Origin: Pseudopithomyces maydicus
Lineage: Eukaryota; Ascomycota; Dothideomycetes; Pleosporales; Didymosphaeriaceae
DNA: 64,000 nt
Assembly (NCBI GenBank): GCA_026873275.1
Contig: JANTUC010000005.1
Span: forward strand, 682,001-746,000
Reading direction: 5' to 3'
The notes under the pieces are model-generated. The model saw nothing but the letters and a program-made list of their open reading frames with translations, made no database searches and was not told where the DNA came from. Positions 22,878 through 33,563 of the stretch are shown here, piece after piece. Every line of letters starts with the position of its first letter. The first letter of the stretch is position 1. The position numbers and the translations under genes were made by a program.

Positions 22878-25101
22878 ATGCTCTCACTTGCACGATATGG
22901 CACGGTGGCATTGGCGTTCTTGACGCTATCGCATGCCTTTTATATTCCAGGTTAGTCGCCGTACTGCTAGCTGGCCGACGCGCTAACGTGACCAGGCGTG
23001 ACATATAAATCATACAGAGACGACGAAACGATCCCTCTCCTTGTCAACAAGATCTACTCGGATGAGTCTGAACTACAGTACGCCTACACCGAGCTGCCCT
23101 TTGCGTGCCCACCTAGTGGTCGAGTCAAGGCAGGCCGCTTTTCAAGTGGCGCAAGTATATCGCTCAATTTGGGCGAAGTCCTGCGGGGGGACCGCATCAC
23201 AGTTTCCGACTACCAACTTCGCATGGGACGTGATGAAGAGACACGCTTTCTTTGCGAGATGGAGGTCGATGCGGCGGGCATACAGCAAACCAGGCTCCTG
23301 ATACAGAATGAATACCGTGCCGAGTGGATCGTGGATAATCTTCCAGGTGCGACGAGCATTCTTAGTACGGACAAGACAAGGAAATACTACGCCACGGGTT
23401 TCAGGATTGGCAAACTTGTGAGGCAGGAAGGTGGAAGCTCGGACTTCGCGATTCATAACCATGTTACGCTGGTCATTCGGTATAACCGCGCACCTGGAAA
23501 GGATGGCGAGAAAGGGAAAAAGGTCATCGTCGGCTTCGAGGTTTTCCCGAAGAGCATCACTGCCGATGGCCGGACGAAAGAGGGCATACCGAAAGACATG
23601 CAAGGTACGATCGATCCTATGATTCTAGCAGTACCATCAAACACAACTGATGTGAGGGATGCACCTGGCGCTAGTATAAAGATTCCATTCACCTACTCGG
23701 TGTATTTCCGCGAAAACGAGAATTTGGAATGGAAGAATCGATGGGATATGTACTTCGTCGCCTCAGATGACAGCTCGAATGTCCACTGGTTGGCCATCTT
23801 GAACTCGCTCGTTATCGCCGGCCTGCTCACTGCCTTCGTAGCCGTTATACTTGCTCGCACCATCCGAGGTGAGCTCAAAGACGATAACATCAAACTCAAG
23901 TCGCTGAAACAAGGGGCTACAAATACATTCATCAATGGCAATACCCTGCTCGGACCAATTGATGACCTCGAGGCAGAGGCCGATGCCGCAGATGAGGAAG
24001 ATCAGGAGCTGACTGGTTGGAAGCTGATTCATGGCGACGTGTTCCGCCCTCCTCATTATCCAAGCATTCTGTCTGCACTTGTCGGTTCTGGTATTCAACT
24101 TCTATTCGCTACCATTGGTATCCTCATACTCTCAGCTGTCGGTATTCTAAACCCAAGCTTCCGCGGTGGCTATGTCAGCGTCGGTATTGGTCTCTGGCTC
24201 TTTGCAGGCCTCTTCTCAGGATACTTCTCCTCCCGCTTATATGCCACCTTTGGTCTACACGACTGGAAACATAATGCTATGCGCACAGCGTCACTTGTTC
24301 CTGGACTTGTTTTCACTGCGATGTTCATCTTGAACTTGTTTGTATGGATACAAGCGTCATCAACGGCCCTGCCTCTTACTACTCTCCTTGCTCTGTTAGC
24401 TCTTTGGGTATTCGTACAAGTACCACTTGTCTGTGTAGGAGGCTGGTACGGGTACACGCACTCAGGATCGTGGAGCGCGCCGATCAAGGCAAACGCAATT
24501 CCGAGACAGATACCGAACGGAAATTGGTACACGGGGAACATTCGTGCGATTTTAATTGCAGGCTTCGTGCCTTTTTCAGTCGTCTTCGTCGAGCTGGTGT
24601 TCGTGTTCAAGAGTTTGTGGTTAGATAAATCGGGGTACTACTACGTTTTTGGGTTTCTCTCAATCGTAGGCCTCATCACTGTTCTGACCGTCATTGAGAT
24701 TACGGTTGTGGCGGTGTACTTGCAGCTTTGTGCTGAGGTAAGTACAGTCTTCTTTACAGTCTCGCTACCCTCTGTACGTTTATCGAGGTTTACATTCACC
24801 CTTCATTTCATCTCATAGCAGTTAGTACCATTGGAGGAAACAAGCTAACGACAAGATCCTAGAACTATCATTGGTACTGGCACTCTTTCCTCGTCGGCGC
24901 TAGCTCCGCTCTCTGGATCTTCGCATACCTAGTTTACTACTTCTTCAGCAAGCTTCACATTTCCGGATTCGTAAGCAGTACCCTCTTTTTGCATATGGTG
25001 CGCTGGCATGCGCGGTTTACGGGTTATTGGTGGGTACGGTGGGATTTTGGAGCGCGTGGATATTTGTGCGGAGGATCTATGGAGCCGTCAAAGTCGATTG
25101 A
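22878..25101 (+). CDS. TM9/EMP70 nonaspanin, with an apparent frameshift near the 3' end
   Basis: Exons 22878-22950, 22996-24737 and 24863-25101. The short first exon encodes a signal peptide (MLSLARYGTVALAFLTLSHA) and splices (45-nt intron) onto 'GVTYKSYRDDETIPLLVNKI', the classic TM9SF N-terminus, followed by 'LQYAYTELPFACPPSG', a luminal domain and eight to nine membrane helices. The last exon begins 'NYHWYWHSFLVGASSALWIF'. After 'HISGFVSSTLF' the frame is wrong: as read, the protein runs to a stop ending at 25207 (719 aa) with unrelated sequence. One base added to the T5 run at 24986-24990 would instead restore a family-like ending '...GLLVGTVGFWSAWIFVRRI' and a C-terminal K-V-D, the COPI-type Golgi retention signal, stopping at 25099-25101 (about 684 aa). 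TM9 proteins act in Golgi/endosomal sorting of membrane proteins. I take the shifted end as the genuine one. Confidence 0.9.
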
Positions 25102-25365
25102 GAATGCAACAGCCTATCTGAAGTCACGGTGTGGTACTGGATTGAAGCACGCATGTCATATGCTGTGTCACCATGGTAGTGCGTATGTATACGTATGCAT
25201 TCGGTAATGAGTGTATATTTAGGGCCGATACTCGACCCAAAAAATGCAATTTCCGGAAACGACTGTTTCTTCGTCTCTCCTACGTCCAGCCATCACTCAT
25301 CACTTTTCGCAATTCGCCCCACACTCCCATCTTCTTTTTATAGACCCGTAGTACAGCGGACTCTT

Positions 25366-25844
25366 TCAGCAGAAGAATTGCCAGGATCCCTTTGTGCCTG
25401 GGAAATCTTTGCACCCCTTGTTCGCCGAGGCAAACTGGCTCACGACGTTCTTGCAGTTGATGTCGCTGTAAAAGTTGAGCCTGCAAGGCTTATCGAGCGT
25501 GTATCCGAGGGAGGCACCCTGCTGAGTATTGCCTGTTTGACATGTCAGGCTGCATATCTCGTGAATTTATAAGGGCGGCGATTCCAAGCATGGGGTTTGG
25601 GATGTGGCACAAAAGTTAGAGGGAGCGTCACGGTTGGCATAGTACGTACAGTTAAGAGGGGTATTTCCGACTTGTTGCTTGTTGCCTTGATTTAGTCAGC
25701 CGATGTATTTCTTTTGATGATCTGAGTCTTTGCATATGGGCGTTGCGTACATGGGTTGCCGCATTGCTTGCCATAGTAGTCGCAGACGGAGCTGGCGTTG
25801 GCCGCGGCCAAAAGGGCGAGGAAGGCAGTGAGAGAGAGCTGCAT
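25366..25844 (-). CDS. Small secreted eight-cysteine protein (effector candidate)
   Basis: A three-exon gene that shows only after splicing: 25751-25844, 25650-25685 (36 nt) and 25366-25532, giving 98 aa. Intron 1 (65 nt) and intron 2 (117 nt) have GTACGC/GTACGT donors and CTGAC branch sites just upstream of their acceptors, and both are phase 1. The N-terminus MQLSLTAFLALLAAANA is a textbook signal peptide, leaving a mature protein of ~81 residues with eight cysteines: SSVCDYYGKQCGNPC at the start, one Cys at the exon 2/3 junction, then 'KPCRLNFYSDINCKN', 'KGCKDFPGTKG' and a terminal 'SWQFFC'. Even Cys number, small size and secretion fit fungal effectors or apoplastic proteins; I do not recognise a named family. 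A TATATAAA box lies about 95 bases upstream. Confidence 0.82.
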
Positions 25845-26834
25845 GTTGGATTGAGGTGCTTCGATTGAGTAGAAGATCTGTTAAGCTGTGGATCGTAGGG
25901 GTGTGTTGATGTGATTCTGTTGAAGATTGCGTAGGCCTTTATATATGTTCTCTTGAAGATCTGATGCTGCTTTGGTCGATGGGATGTAGCCTTAACATCG
26001 AGATCAATTCAGTTTCATGCCCCGAGATATTTCTTTATCAGGGCTAGCACAGTTTTCACTGATGGATTGGTGATGTTGAAGGTCCGTATTTCACGCTGTA
26101 TAAGCATGGTACGCGCGAGGCTGAACGAAGGACGTGGGTACACAGCGCAGCTGTTGTTACACGTGCGCGAAACTCTTGTAGCAGCACACTAGCAAAGTAC
26201 ACTTCCTCTTTCGGGCTAATCTATGTGTAATCCGGAAAGGTTTGTAGTGTGTCAGCCTCTGGTTAAATCAAAATTGTGGGACACTCGACCGCACGGCCGG
26301 ATTAGGACCGGTAAGACGCAAGCTTACGTTCAGCTGGCTATTGTTGACTAACCTCGCAGCAACGGACCTAAAAGGGATATTGGAGCTATTTTTTGATTGC
26401 GTATGGAAAATTGTTTGGGTGCGTTTAGTATGGTAATGCATCCTACTGAGGCTTTAATGGGGTGGATGCCAGATCGTGGATGAAAGAGGACGTTTTGGGT
26501 CGGGAGCGTCACATCGCCCAAGTAGCACTTCCACGTTAGAATAAACAAGAAACATACATTTCAATCATCGGTATTCATTCGTACACTGTATGGCGAGGAA
26601 ATTCGCGATTACTGGCGGGAAAGCGGCATTGGTCCAAATTATGCAATAGAATATTTATCATATACCAGGACCAACGAATCTTCCTGAAGTTAAATTACAA
26701 ATGATTTTAGGAGAAAAAAGTGTATAGACGGTCGACGCTCGTGTATACAGCCTATCAAACAGATTAGCGGCACTCATTCTCTTAAGTATTAGGACTACAT
26801 ACCATTGCCCTTTCTTTCAGCCAAGGGATTAAAA
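25845..26834. other. Intergenic, AT-rich
   Basis: About 1 kb. It holds the TATA box and promoter of the small secreted gene at its left end and the 3' flank of the 59-aa gene at its right end. From about 26500 it is clearly AT-richer. No other gene seen. Confidence 0.5.
25938..25945 (-). promoter_or_regulatory. TATA box of the small secreted protein gene
   Basis: TATATAAA on the minus strand, about 95 bases upstream of the ATG at 25844, a usual distance for fungal genes with short leaders. It supports transcription in the direction of the gene model. Confidence 0.6.
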
Positions 26835-27073
26835 TCAATTAGTGCAAGTGCATTCAATACCCGGCTCACTAACTCCCCGCATGTGTCTGCAACCAAACGT
26901 GAGACATACATCAGAGCCTCCAGCCGCTCTCCGTATATTCTCACTTCCACCTGAGCGTATAAGTCAGTGCTATACTCTGACGACGTTTCCATGGACAAAA
27001 TTTTCTTACATTGACAGCACTTCCAGGTTCTGTTCTTGTTAGTGACGGGTTGGTGGGGTTTTACTTGGTCCAT
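26835..27073 (-). CDS. Small cysteine-rich (CCxC) intracellular protein, 59 aa
   Basis: Two exons, 27010-27073 and 26835-26950, joined over a 59-nt intron with donor GTAAGA, a CTGAC branch site and acceptor CTCAG. Splicing converts a meaningless read-through into a compact protein: 'MDQVKPHQPVTNKNRTWKCC', then Q-C-G-S-E-N, and a second half with 'DVCLTFGCRHMRG' and a terminal 'GIECTCTN'. Seven cysteines and one central His are arranged as paired C-x(0-2)-C motifs after a Trp, the 'W-K/T-C-C-x-C' opening common among tiny fungal proteins of unknown function; zinc binding is likely. No signal peptide. It lies between two secretory-type genes on the same strand. Confidence comes from the clean splice, which puts a stop right after the last Cys pair. 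Confidence 0.72.
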
Positions 27074-27355
27074 GCTCGCGATTTTCAGCAATGGTAATAT
27101 CCTTGTTATTGTATTTGAAAACAGTGCAGAGCAATTGTTCTATTAGATTGTTCCTAGGATTGAGCTTGGTATACTGATAGAAAAAAATCTACGGTAGTGT
27201 ATCATCTTATTATACTGCTATTCTGGAAAACAGAAGACGTTTGTATGACTGTTTTGTGAAGGTATATTTTCATACTGGAAATCACTCAAGAACACAAACA
27301 TTCAATAACCGTCAACGACCATGTGAAGAAAATCCAGCTACATTCACATCGCCCC

Positions 27356-28594
27356 TTATCTGTAGGCATAGGCAACCCCATTTACCATGTACCCTTCACT
27401 CGGTGGAATGTAATCGTCAGACGGCTGATTGACATTTGCAGGCGCACTGTTGTTTGACACCGCAGGCGGAGAACTACTGGGCGGCTCCTGAGACGTAGAT
27501 TTTCCACGACGTGGATACCACCATGCCAAAGCCGTCATGATCACAGTTGGTAGCCCGATGCCAATGCCTACGCCCAAAGCAATACCGTCAGATCGTGAAA
27601 GGCCACCAGAAGATCCCGCTGCAGCAGCCGGAGAGTTAGATGTTGAGGTACCAGAAGCGTTTGGAGGGGGACTTTGATTGGAATTTGTAACCTCGGCTGG
27701 GGTTTGAGAATCTCGATTGGAATCCGAGCTCGACGTCACACTCTCTGATGAACTTGTCGAGGAAGACGTCCGAAGTGGTGTCCCAGAAGCCTTTTGAGTC
27801 GAAGATGTCGGACTTGAGCTTGAGAATGTGGATATATCGAATGGGGTGTAAGGCGTTTGTTGGGACACAGATGATAGCACTGTTCACTATCAGTCCAGAG
27901 TGTTCAAGAATGGATCCAAGAGACATAAAAAAACGCACCGGTAGCGTCTGCCGGAATTTCACGAAAATAGGCGGAGTATACAGCTTTGAAGAATGCTCCA
28001 TAATTGCATTGGACCCTGGATAATGGGGCCGTGACATCATTGGGTATATCGCTGGTGAAAGTCTCATATACGAAACCATATCCACAATTCCCTGCTTGTG
28101 GCATGATCCCGTCTGAGCTACGGTAGAGATTACTTAGTCGAGTGTTCCGATGTTCTCGTGGACGATGGATAGATCACTTACCATACTTGTTTGGACGACA
28201 GTCCATCAGGAATAACGGTCACGAAGGCGGTACCTGCCGCGCAAGAGGTGGTAATACGGCATTGCGAAGAGGTTGAGGCACAGCAGTGGAGCCGCCCATC
28301 TATAGTGGTGACAGTTTCACCGGAGGTAAAGCATAGAATGGGGGTGACTACGCTCTGCAATCAGTCATGGCTATCGCTGGACTAAGTCAAGTCAGTTCTT
28401 CACTTACAGATAAAATCATCACCCCATTTGTATCCATACAGCGCTGGGTCGTCCTCATAAGGCACGTCCCGTGCGACAACAGTAGGAGCTGCAGTGATCA
28501 GTGCATCTGCACCAGACAAGGCTGCAGACACCGTGAACGCAGCGCACAACAATAGTGCAAAGGTTCGTACTTGGTGTAATGAATTTGGCCGCAT
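27356..28594 (-). CDS. Cys-rich, Ser/Thr-stalk, single-pass membrane protein
   Basis: Four exons, 28408-28594, 28182-28347, 27939-28117 and 27356-27879, give 351 aa. Introns are 60, 64 and 59 nt with GTAAGT-type donors (the third is GTGCGT). A signal peptide (about 1-25, 'TFALLLCAAFTVSAALSG') leads to a Cys-containing ectodomain ('PILCFTSGETVTT', 'LHCCASTSSQCRITTSC', 'QAGNCGYGFVYETF'). A long Ser/Thr/Pro stalk of about 90 residues, probably O-mannosylated, is followed by a transmembrane helix ('ALGVGIGIGLPTVIMTALAW') and a Pro/Ser-rich cytoplasmic tail with an 'YPRRGK' stop-transfer. This architecture resembles cell-wall stress sensors (Wsc/Mid2 type), but the Cys spacing is not a WSC domain that I can identify. 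Function unknown; plasma membrane or wall surface is a fair inference. Confidence 0.85.
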
Positions 28595-29305
28595 GAGGCA
28601 AATATCTATTCAGCGTTCCAGTTGTGTGATTCACAAAAACTACTGCTGTATTATGGGTTTAATTTCGAGGTCAGGAGGTTCGAACAAGCTGAGCCTTGTT
28701 GTCGCCAAGTGCAACAGATGAATACGAAGTAATGCCGCATTTCGTGTTCGGCAAGCGGTCAAATGACACCTAGGGGGCCAAAAACCAGTCACCTGAATGC
28801 AGAGAGCCTTGTTTGCGGGGAAATTCAACTACGGATCAATCCATCTCACGAAGAATCACTCGAGAATAAAGGTGAACCGAACGCTTTGGCGGATCCACAA
28901 AAACAAAAGGTGAGCTGTCAGCTTCAGAGTATGTTAACATCAACTGAGGGTCCTAGGAAACTCCGCGGTAGTGTGAACGTCAGTATCGCTCGAATTACCT
29001 TAACATCGGTTCACGAGATATAGTGCCCCGATAAGAAGACTTGGTGAAATGTGTCCCAATCCCGTTTCCATTATCCCTACGATGGTTGCACTATTTAGCG
29101 CTAACTAGGCTGACGAACCAGAAATTCATGCCATTCCATCCAATTCCCGATCATGGATACAATCCCGTATCGGTCGAAGAGAAGTTGTGAAACCAGATCA
29201 AAAACGCACTAGCTCGACTGGATGTCAAAGCATACAGAAAGCGGCGTGGGTAGATCGGTTGTGGGTCCAGACATGCGTCCAGAGCGTGATACAAACGATG
29301 GTACC
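28595..29305. other. Intergenic
   Basis: Promoter of the stalked membrane protein (minus strand) and 3' flank of the zinc-knuckle gene. An 86-codon plus-strand frame at 28763-29023 has no recognisable content. Confidence 0.45.
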
Positions 29306-30588
29306 TTACCAGTTGGAAGCACCTGTAGTGTCATCGGCAGGAGCAGAATCGTCTACACCAGCCCAGCCACCAGAAGTCTCACCAGCACCAGCCCAGTCAC
29401 CGGAAGCCTGATCATTGGCACTAGCGTCAAGCGCGGCCCAGTCTCCAGATGCAGCTCCGGAGTCTGCGTTTCCCCATCCGCCACCATTTGAGTCCTCGGC
29501 GACAGGTTTAGTGCAGCGCTTCGGGCCGTGACTGATAATGTTAGCGGAAGAACACGGTTTTCTGGAAAGGCGAAAGACTAACCCAAACTCCTTGCAGTTC
29601 GAGCATTGGTGCTTGGACCAGTCCTTGGGCTTCGGGCTATACTAGGTTAGTAAGGTAGTCCAGCCAAAGTTCACGTCAGTAATATACATACCAGTCGCGA
29701 GACATATGACCGATATCATCGCAGTTGCGGCATTGGATGACACGCTCATTGGGGCACTCAGACTTGCGGTGACCGTAATTGTGGCAATTGAAGCACTTCT
29801 GACCGCCGTTACTACCCTGACCGGCTGACTGGCCGTTTGGACAGTTGGCCTTGGTGTGATCTGGGAAGTCTGAGTACATGTATGAGCAGGTATAAGAGAC
29901 TGAAATGACTCACCAGTCATGCCGCAATTGAAGCAAGCTCGAGCGGAGGACTTGGGACTATACAAAATCAGCCTTGAGTATGTGATATAACTGGACACAA
30001 ATACTAACCAGTCGCGCTTCTGGTGACCATCTTCACCACAGCCATAGCAAGCGCCACGACCGCCGCCGCCGCCGCCACCAGAGGGCTGGGTGCTGTGAGA
30101 AGTCAGTAAAATAGAGTTACCAGTAGAATCGCTACCACTTACCAGTCGCGCTGGTTGTGGCCGACCATGCCGCAGCGGTAGCAGGAGCCTCGGCCACCAC
30201 TACCTTGAGAAGCGCCACCGAAGCCGCCGTCATTGTCAGTCGAGCCCCATCCAGCGTCGTTGCCACCATTATCTTGAGAAGCGCCACCGAAGCCGCCGTC
30301 GTTGCCAGTCGAGCCCCATCCGGCATCGTTGTTGCCGGGCGTCTCTCCGACAGGGCCACCGATGTTATTGTAGGTCTCGTCATTGGAGAAGCCCATGTTC
30401 TCCTTGTCCTTGGCGCGTCGCACGGCATCTTCTGCCTTCTGGTGTTTCTTGCTGCGGGCGTGCTCATTCCAATTCTTGGTCGGAATGATACGCTTGCAAG
30501 TCTCACACTCAGTGTTCAGTGGCTTGATCTCCTTGGCCGCCGGGTAAGGATTGGCCGGGATGATATGAGTGGGAGTGACTCGCGACAT
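29306..30588 (-). CDS. Six-zinc-knuckle (CCHC) nucleic-acid-binding protein
   Basis: Six exons, 30143-30588, 30009-30092, 29914-29957, 29692-29860, 29583-29636 and 29306-29531, give 340 aa. The N-terminus has a possible extra zinc site ('CETCKRIIPTKNWNEHARSK', a C-x2-C...H...H pattern). A Gly/Asp/Trp-rich region with a 23-residue tandem duplication follows, then six C-x2-C-x4-H-x4-C knuckles: CYRCGMVGHNQRDC, CYGCGEDGHQKRDC, CFNCGMTDHTKANC, CFNCHNYGHRKSEC, CRNCDDIGHMSRDC and CSNCKEFGHGPKRC. The tail is rich in D-W-A-G repeats. Four of the five introns interrupt a knuckle at or near its last Cys or His, and the models were fixed by requiring intact knuckles. Such proteins (Gis2/CNBP-like) bind single-stranded RNA or DNA and often regulate translation. 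The AG-rich duplicated linker is unusual for Gis2, so orthology is uncertain. Confidence 0.9.
30205..30342 (-). repeat. 69-bp tandem duplication in the zinc-knuckle gene
   Basis: Two adjacent 69-base units (30205-30273 and 30274-30342) encode near-identical 23-residue blocks of the form N-D-A-G-W-G-S-T-x-N-D-G-G-F-G-G-A-S-Q. The period is a multiple of three, so the frame is kept. Confidence 0.85.
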
Positions 30589-31647
30589 GTTGCCGACCGA
30601 TGGCGGTGAAAGTGATAGTGCAGGCAAATCTTGACAGGAAAGAGTCAGTATAGAAGTACAGAGCATCAGGGAAGACTGCTGAACAAAGGAAAAGTGACTA
30701 AGGCAGCTCGCGCGGTGGTCGCGACTGCCATCTACGGAGGGAAGGCGTGCAAAGCTGCTCTAGCCCGCGCGGCATCGTTGGGAGGGGACAACTTACAGTG
30801 GCTTTAGCCTTATCGATGTTACCGTCTCAATGACCCACTGACCCACTGGCTCGTACGGTCGAAAGCGAAGAGGTGTCGTTGCAAAGAATGGGGTAAAAGA
30901 GAGAAGCTGGGGAAGGCAGTCGGTGCTTATAAAGTGCTTGTGGGGAGACTCTTGGGACGCTAAGACAGCCACGTGGTAACGGAGCTATCTGACTGGCTGG
31001 TTTGGCAAAGCTTTGACTTCTGGTGATGGACGGGGAAGGTGCGAGGGGGTAACAATGGCGTGATGGAGCCCTGCGGAAAGCCGTGGAAGTGAGTGGGAGA
31101 CGGGAAGGCGCATATTTGTCTCACTGTGCGCTTTGCTTCTGCGCCCGGAGACCAAGCACCGCGTAGACATGTCTTGTTTAGATGTTGTGACGCACATTCT
31201 AACCCAATATATGAGAAGTCCGTGGGTGTCTTGGAAGCTCCTGGTGTACGTAGATCAAGCCCTGTCGTTGCGAGTCCTGCTCATGGCCAGCGTATCGAGG
31301 TTTGAGACTCGGGCCGTCTGGTGGCCGCCATCACAATTGCGTCCGCCGTATTTACCCATGTCTGGGTCGGGTGGCTGCAGATGTTTGCTGTCAGTGGACA
31401 TAGCTTCAGTATCCCTCCCTGATGCATTTGCCCCGGGCCTCCTCTTCGACATGTAGACATTCCTACCAAGCACTAGAACATGGTACAAACATCGCTTCGA
31501 CAATGTCCTTCTCTTTCATGTGCACTGACTGTGCTCTCCAGGTACATAGTAAGATCACACCTCGCAGCGCTTACGCCTACAATCTCGAGTACTCAAGAAC
31601 ATGCTTGAGTTGTTTTTTTATAGCGCAGTGCAGAGTCGGCATCTTTT
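30589..31647. other. Intergenic
   Basis: About 1.06 kb between two minus-strand genes, serving as promoter of the zinc-knuckle gene. Small frames on both strands are unconvincing. Confidence 0.45.
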
Positions 31648-33563
31648 CTATGCTCTGCTGGCCACTGCCTCATCAGTCGAAGCCTCCTCCTCATCTTGCT
31701 CCCCATCGATCGGCTGGACGCTTTTCTCAGGTGCTGTCCAACCACTCCCCGCCTGGACTATTGCCACAATAATAGCAAGCCCTGCACCACAGAGGAACAA
31801 TGTTTTGATCGCCTCTTGATACGCGTGAACCGCGATCTCGTGTCGTTGCCCCTCGAGGGTCCCGACAAGCGCCGGGCTACCCAAAAGCCGCCGAATCAAG
31901 CCTGTACGATCCTCAATGCCCTCTCGAGAGAATCCATCCACAAGAGACGTCTTCAGTACACGTTCGAAGATACCTCCTCCAATTGCAGACCCGAAGCTTC
32001 CAGCAAAACCCCGAAACGTCGCCAGAAGGGACAGTACAATGGGATGAACTTCGGGCAATGTCAGGTGGAGCAGGTGAACAAGCGTGTAATTCAGACCAGC
32101 ACCAGCAAGGGCTCCATTGCAGAAAACCAGCAAAACGTACAATGCCGGGGAACTGTTGGGTGTGGTTATGAAGGCCAGGACCAGGAGAGTGACGGGGAAC
32201 AGGATATTGGTGACCAGAGTGTGCAGGTAGAAACTTCCGTTGCGCCGGATGTGAAATATACCAGCCAGTAAGCCTCCAGCCGCGAAGCCTGCGTTTGTGG
32301 GGATGAGAATGGTTCCAGCAATGGCGGGTGCCCAACCGCGCACGGCGATGGCATATACTGGGGTGTAGAAGAGAACGACCCAACGTGCCATCATGGTACC
32401 TACAGTGGCAAGGCAAATGATGAGCGTTCCACGAGACCGAAGAACCGTGATGGGAACGACTGGATCTTTGGCCACATAAACCTCGTTCAGAATGAACACC
32501 GGCAATGCAAAAGCGGAGATGATAAGCGGAGTCACCAGAATACGGGGCCCAGAGAGACCGTATAAGAAGAGGATTATGGTTGCAATAAGTAACAATGCTC
32601 CAGAATAGTCGATACGGGCAAGCTTCTGGTTCAGAGAGCGGTGCTCCGAGCCATTGCTCTTCCTACTATATCCTGAAGGCAGGCCAAATAAGACGCCAAA
32701 ACCTGCAAGGAGACTCAGAGGAGCCTGGATGCCGAATAAAGGTTTCTGCTCGGGTTAATAAATATGCTTTTTTTTGCTGGAATCGAGAAGACACTCACCC
32801 ATCCGACCCTAGGCTCCATGGCGCCCGCGATCACCGCACCAAGTGAGAGACCGACCGTCATTCCAGTATTGGCCAATCCGATGAAGAGACCACGTCGCTT
32901 TGCGCTCACCATCTGGATAACGACAATTGTTGCTACGATCAGAATACCGGCGCCGCCAGCGCCAGTCAAGGAGCGTCCAACCAGGAACCAAGTCAACGAA
33001 TTAGCAAGAGATGTTATCAGTGAACCGGCACAGATGAGAATTGTTGAAGAGAACATGCACATCCGCGGACTAAAGACTTGGGAGAGGCGGCCCATCAAGG
33101 GTGCAAGAGCCGACATGGCAATCAGATAGGAGGAGGTAAACCATGTTGCCTCTTCGAAAGAATCCAAATCAGCGGCGATGGATGATTGGGTGGTTGTCAG
33201 GATTGATATGTTGGCGCCTGGTATAAATAAGCATGCTGCGAGATGGATCCTAGTAAGAGAAGAAGAAAGTAAATGGCAGGGCGAATTGAGAGAGATGCTA
33301 GGTGAGAAAGGGTTACAAGTACGATGGTAAAAGACAATAGCATTCAGATGGACAGAGGGTGGAGAAACGAAAAGCAAGGCAGCGAGAAGACAATAAAAAT
33401 ATATTCTACCTTGCAGGAATATCAAAAGTCCAATGGAGGTGCACACCAATGCTCCTCGGGACGTCGAGATTGCAGGTGCCTTGTCATCTTTTGGGGTAAT
33501 TTCATTCGTCGAAGATTGGTCACTGCGCAGCAATGGGGCTCGTTCTGTATCTGTTCTGGACAT
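31648..33563 (-). CDS. MFS transporter, DHA2 / vacuolar basic amino acid (VBA) type
   Basis: Three exons, 33410-33563, 32799-33217 and 31648-32745, give 556 aa with about 14 hydrophobic segments. The ATG at 33563 (MSRTDTERAPLLRSD) is used; an upstream GTG extends the frame by 11 codons. The N-terminal tail has a dileucine-like 'ERAPLL' often seen on vacuolar transporters. Key marks are 'GANISILTTTQSSIAADLD', 'EATWFTSSYLIAMSALAPLM' and 'GRLSQVFSPR', the conserved start of Vba/DHA2 drug:H+ antiporters. Intron 1 is 192 nt with no stop in frame, so an unspliced reading would insert 64 foreign residues into the first helix region; the family alignment argues for removal. Intron 2 is 53 nt. Likely a vacuolar membrane amino acid or drug antiporter; substrate unknown. 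Divergent from HRD3. Confidence 0.9.

Noticed and set aside
28763..29023. 86-codon plus-strand frame between two minus-strand genes
   Set aside because: Low-information sequence with no features; would overlap the promoter of the stalked membrane protein.
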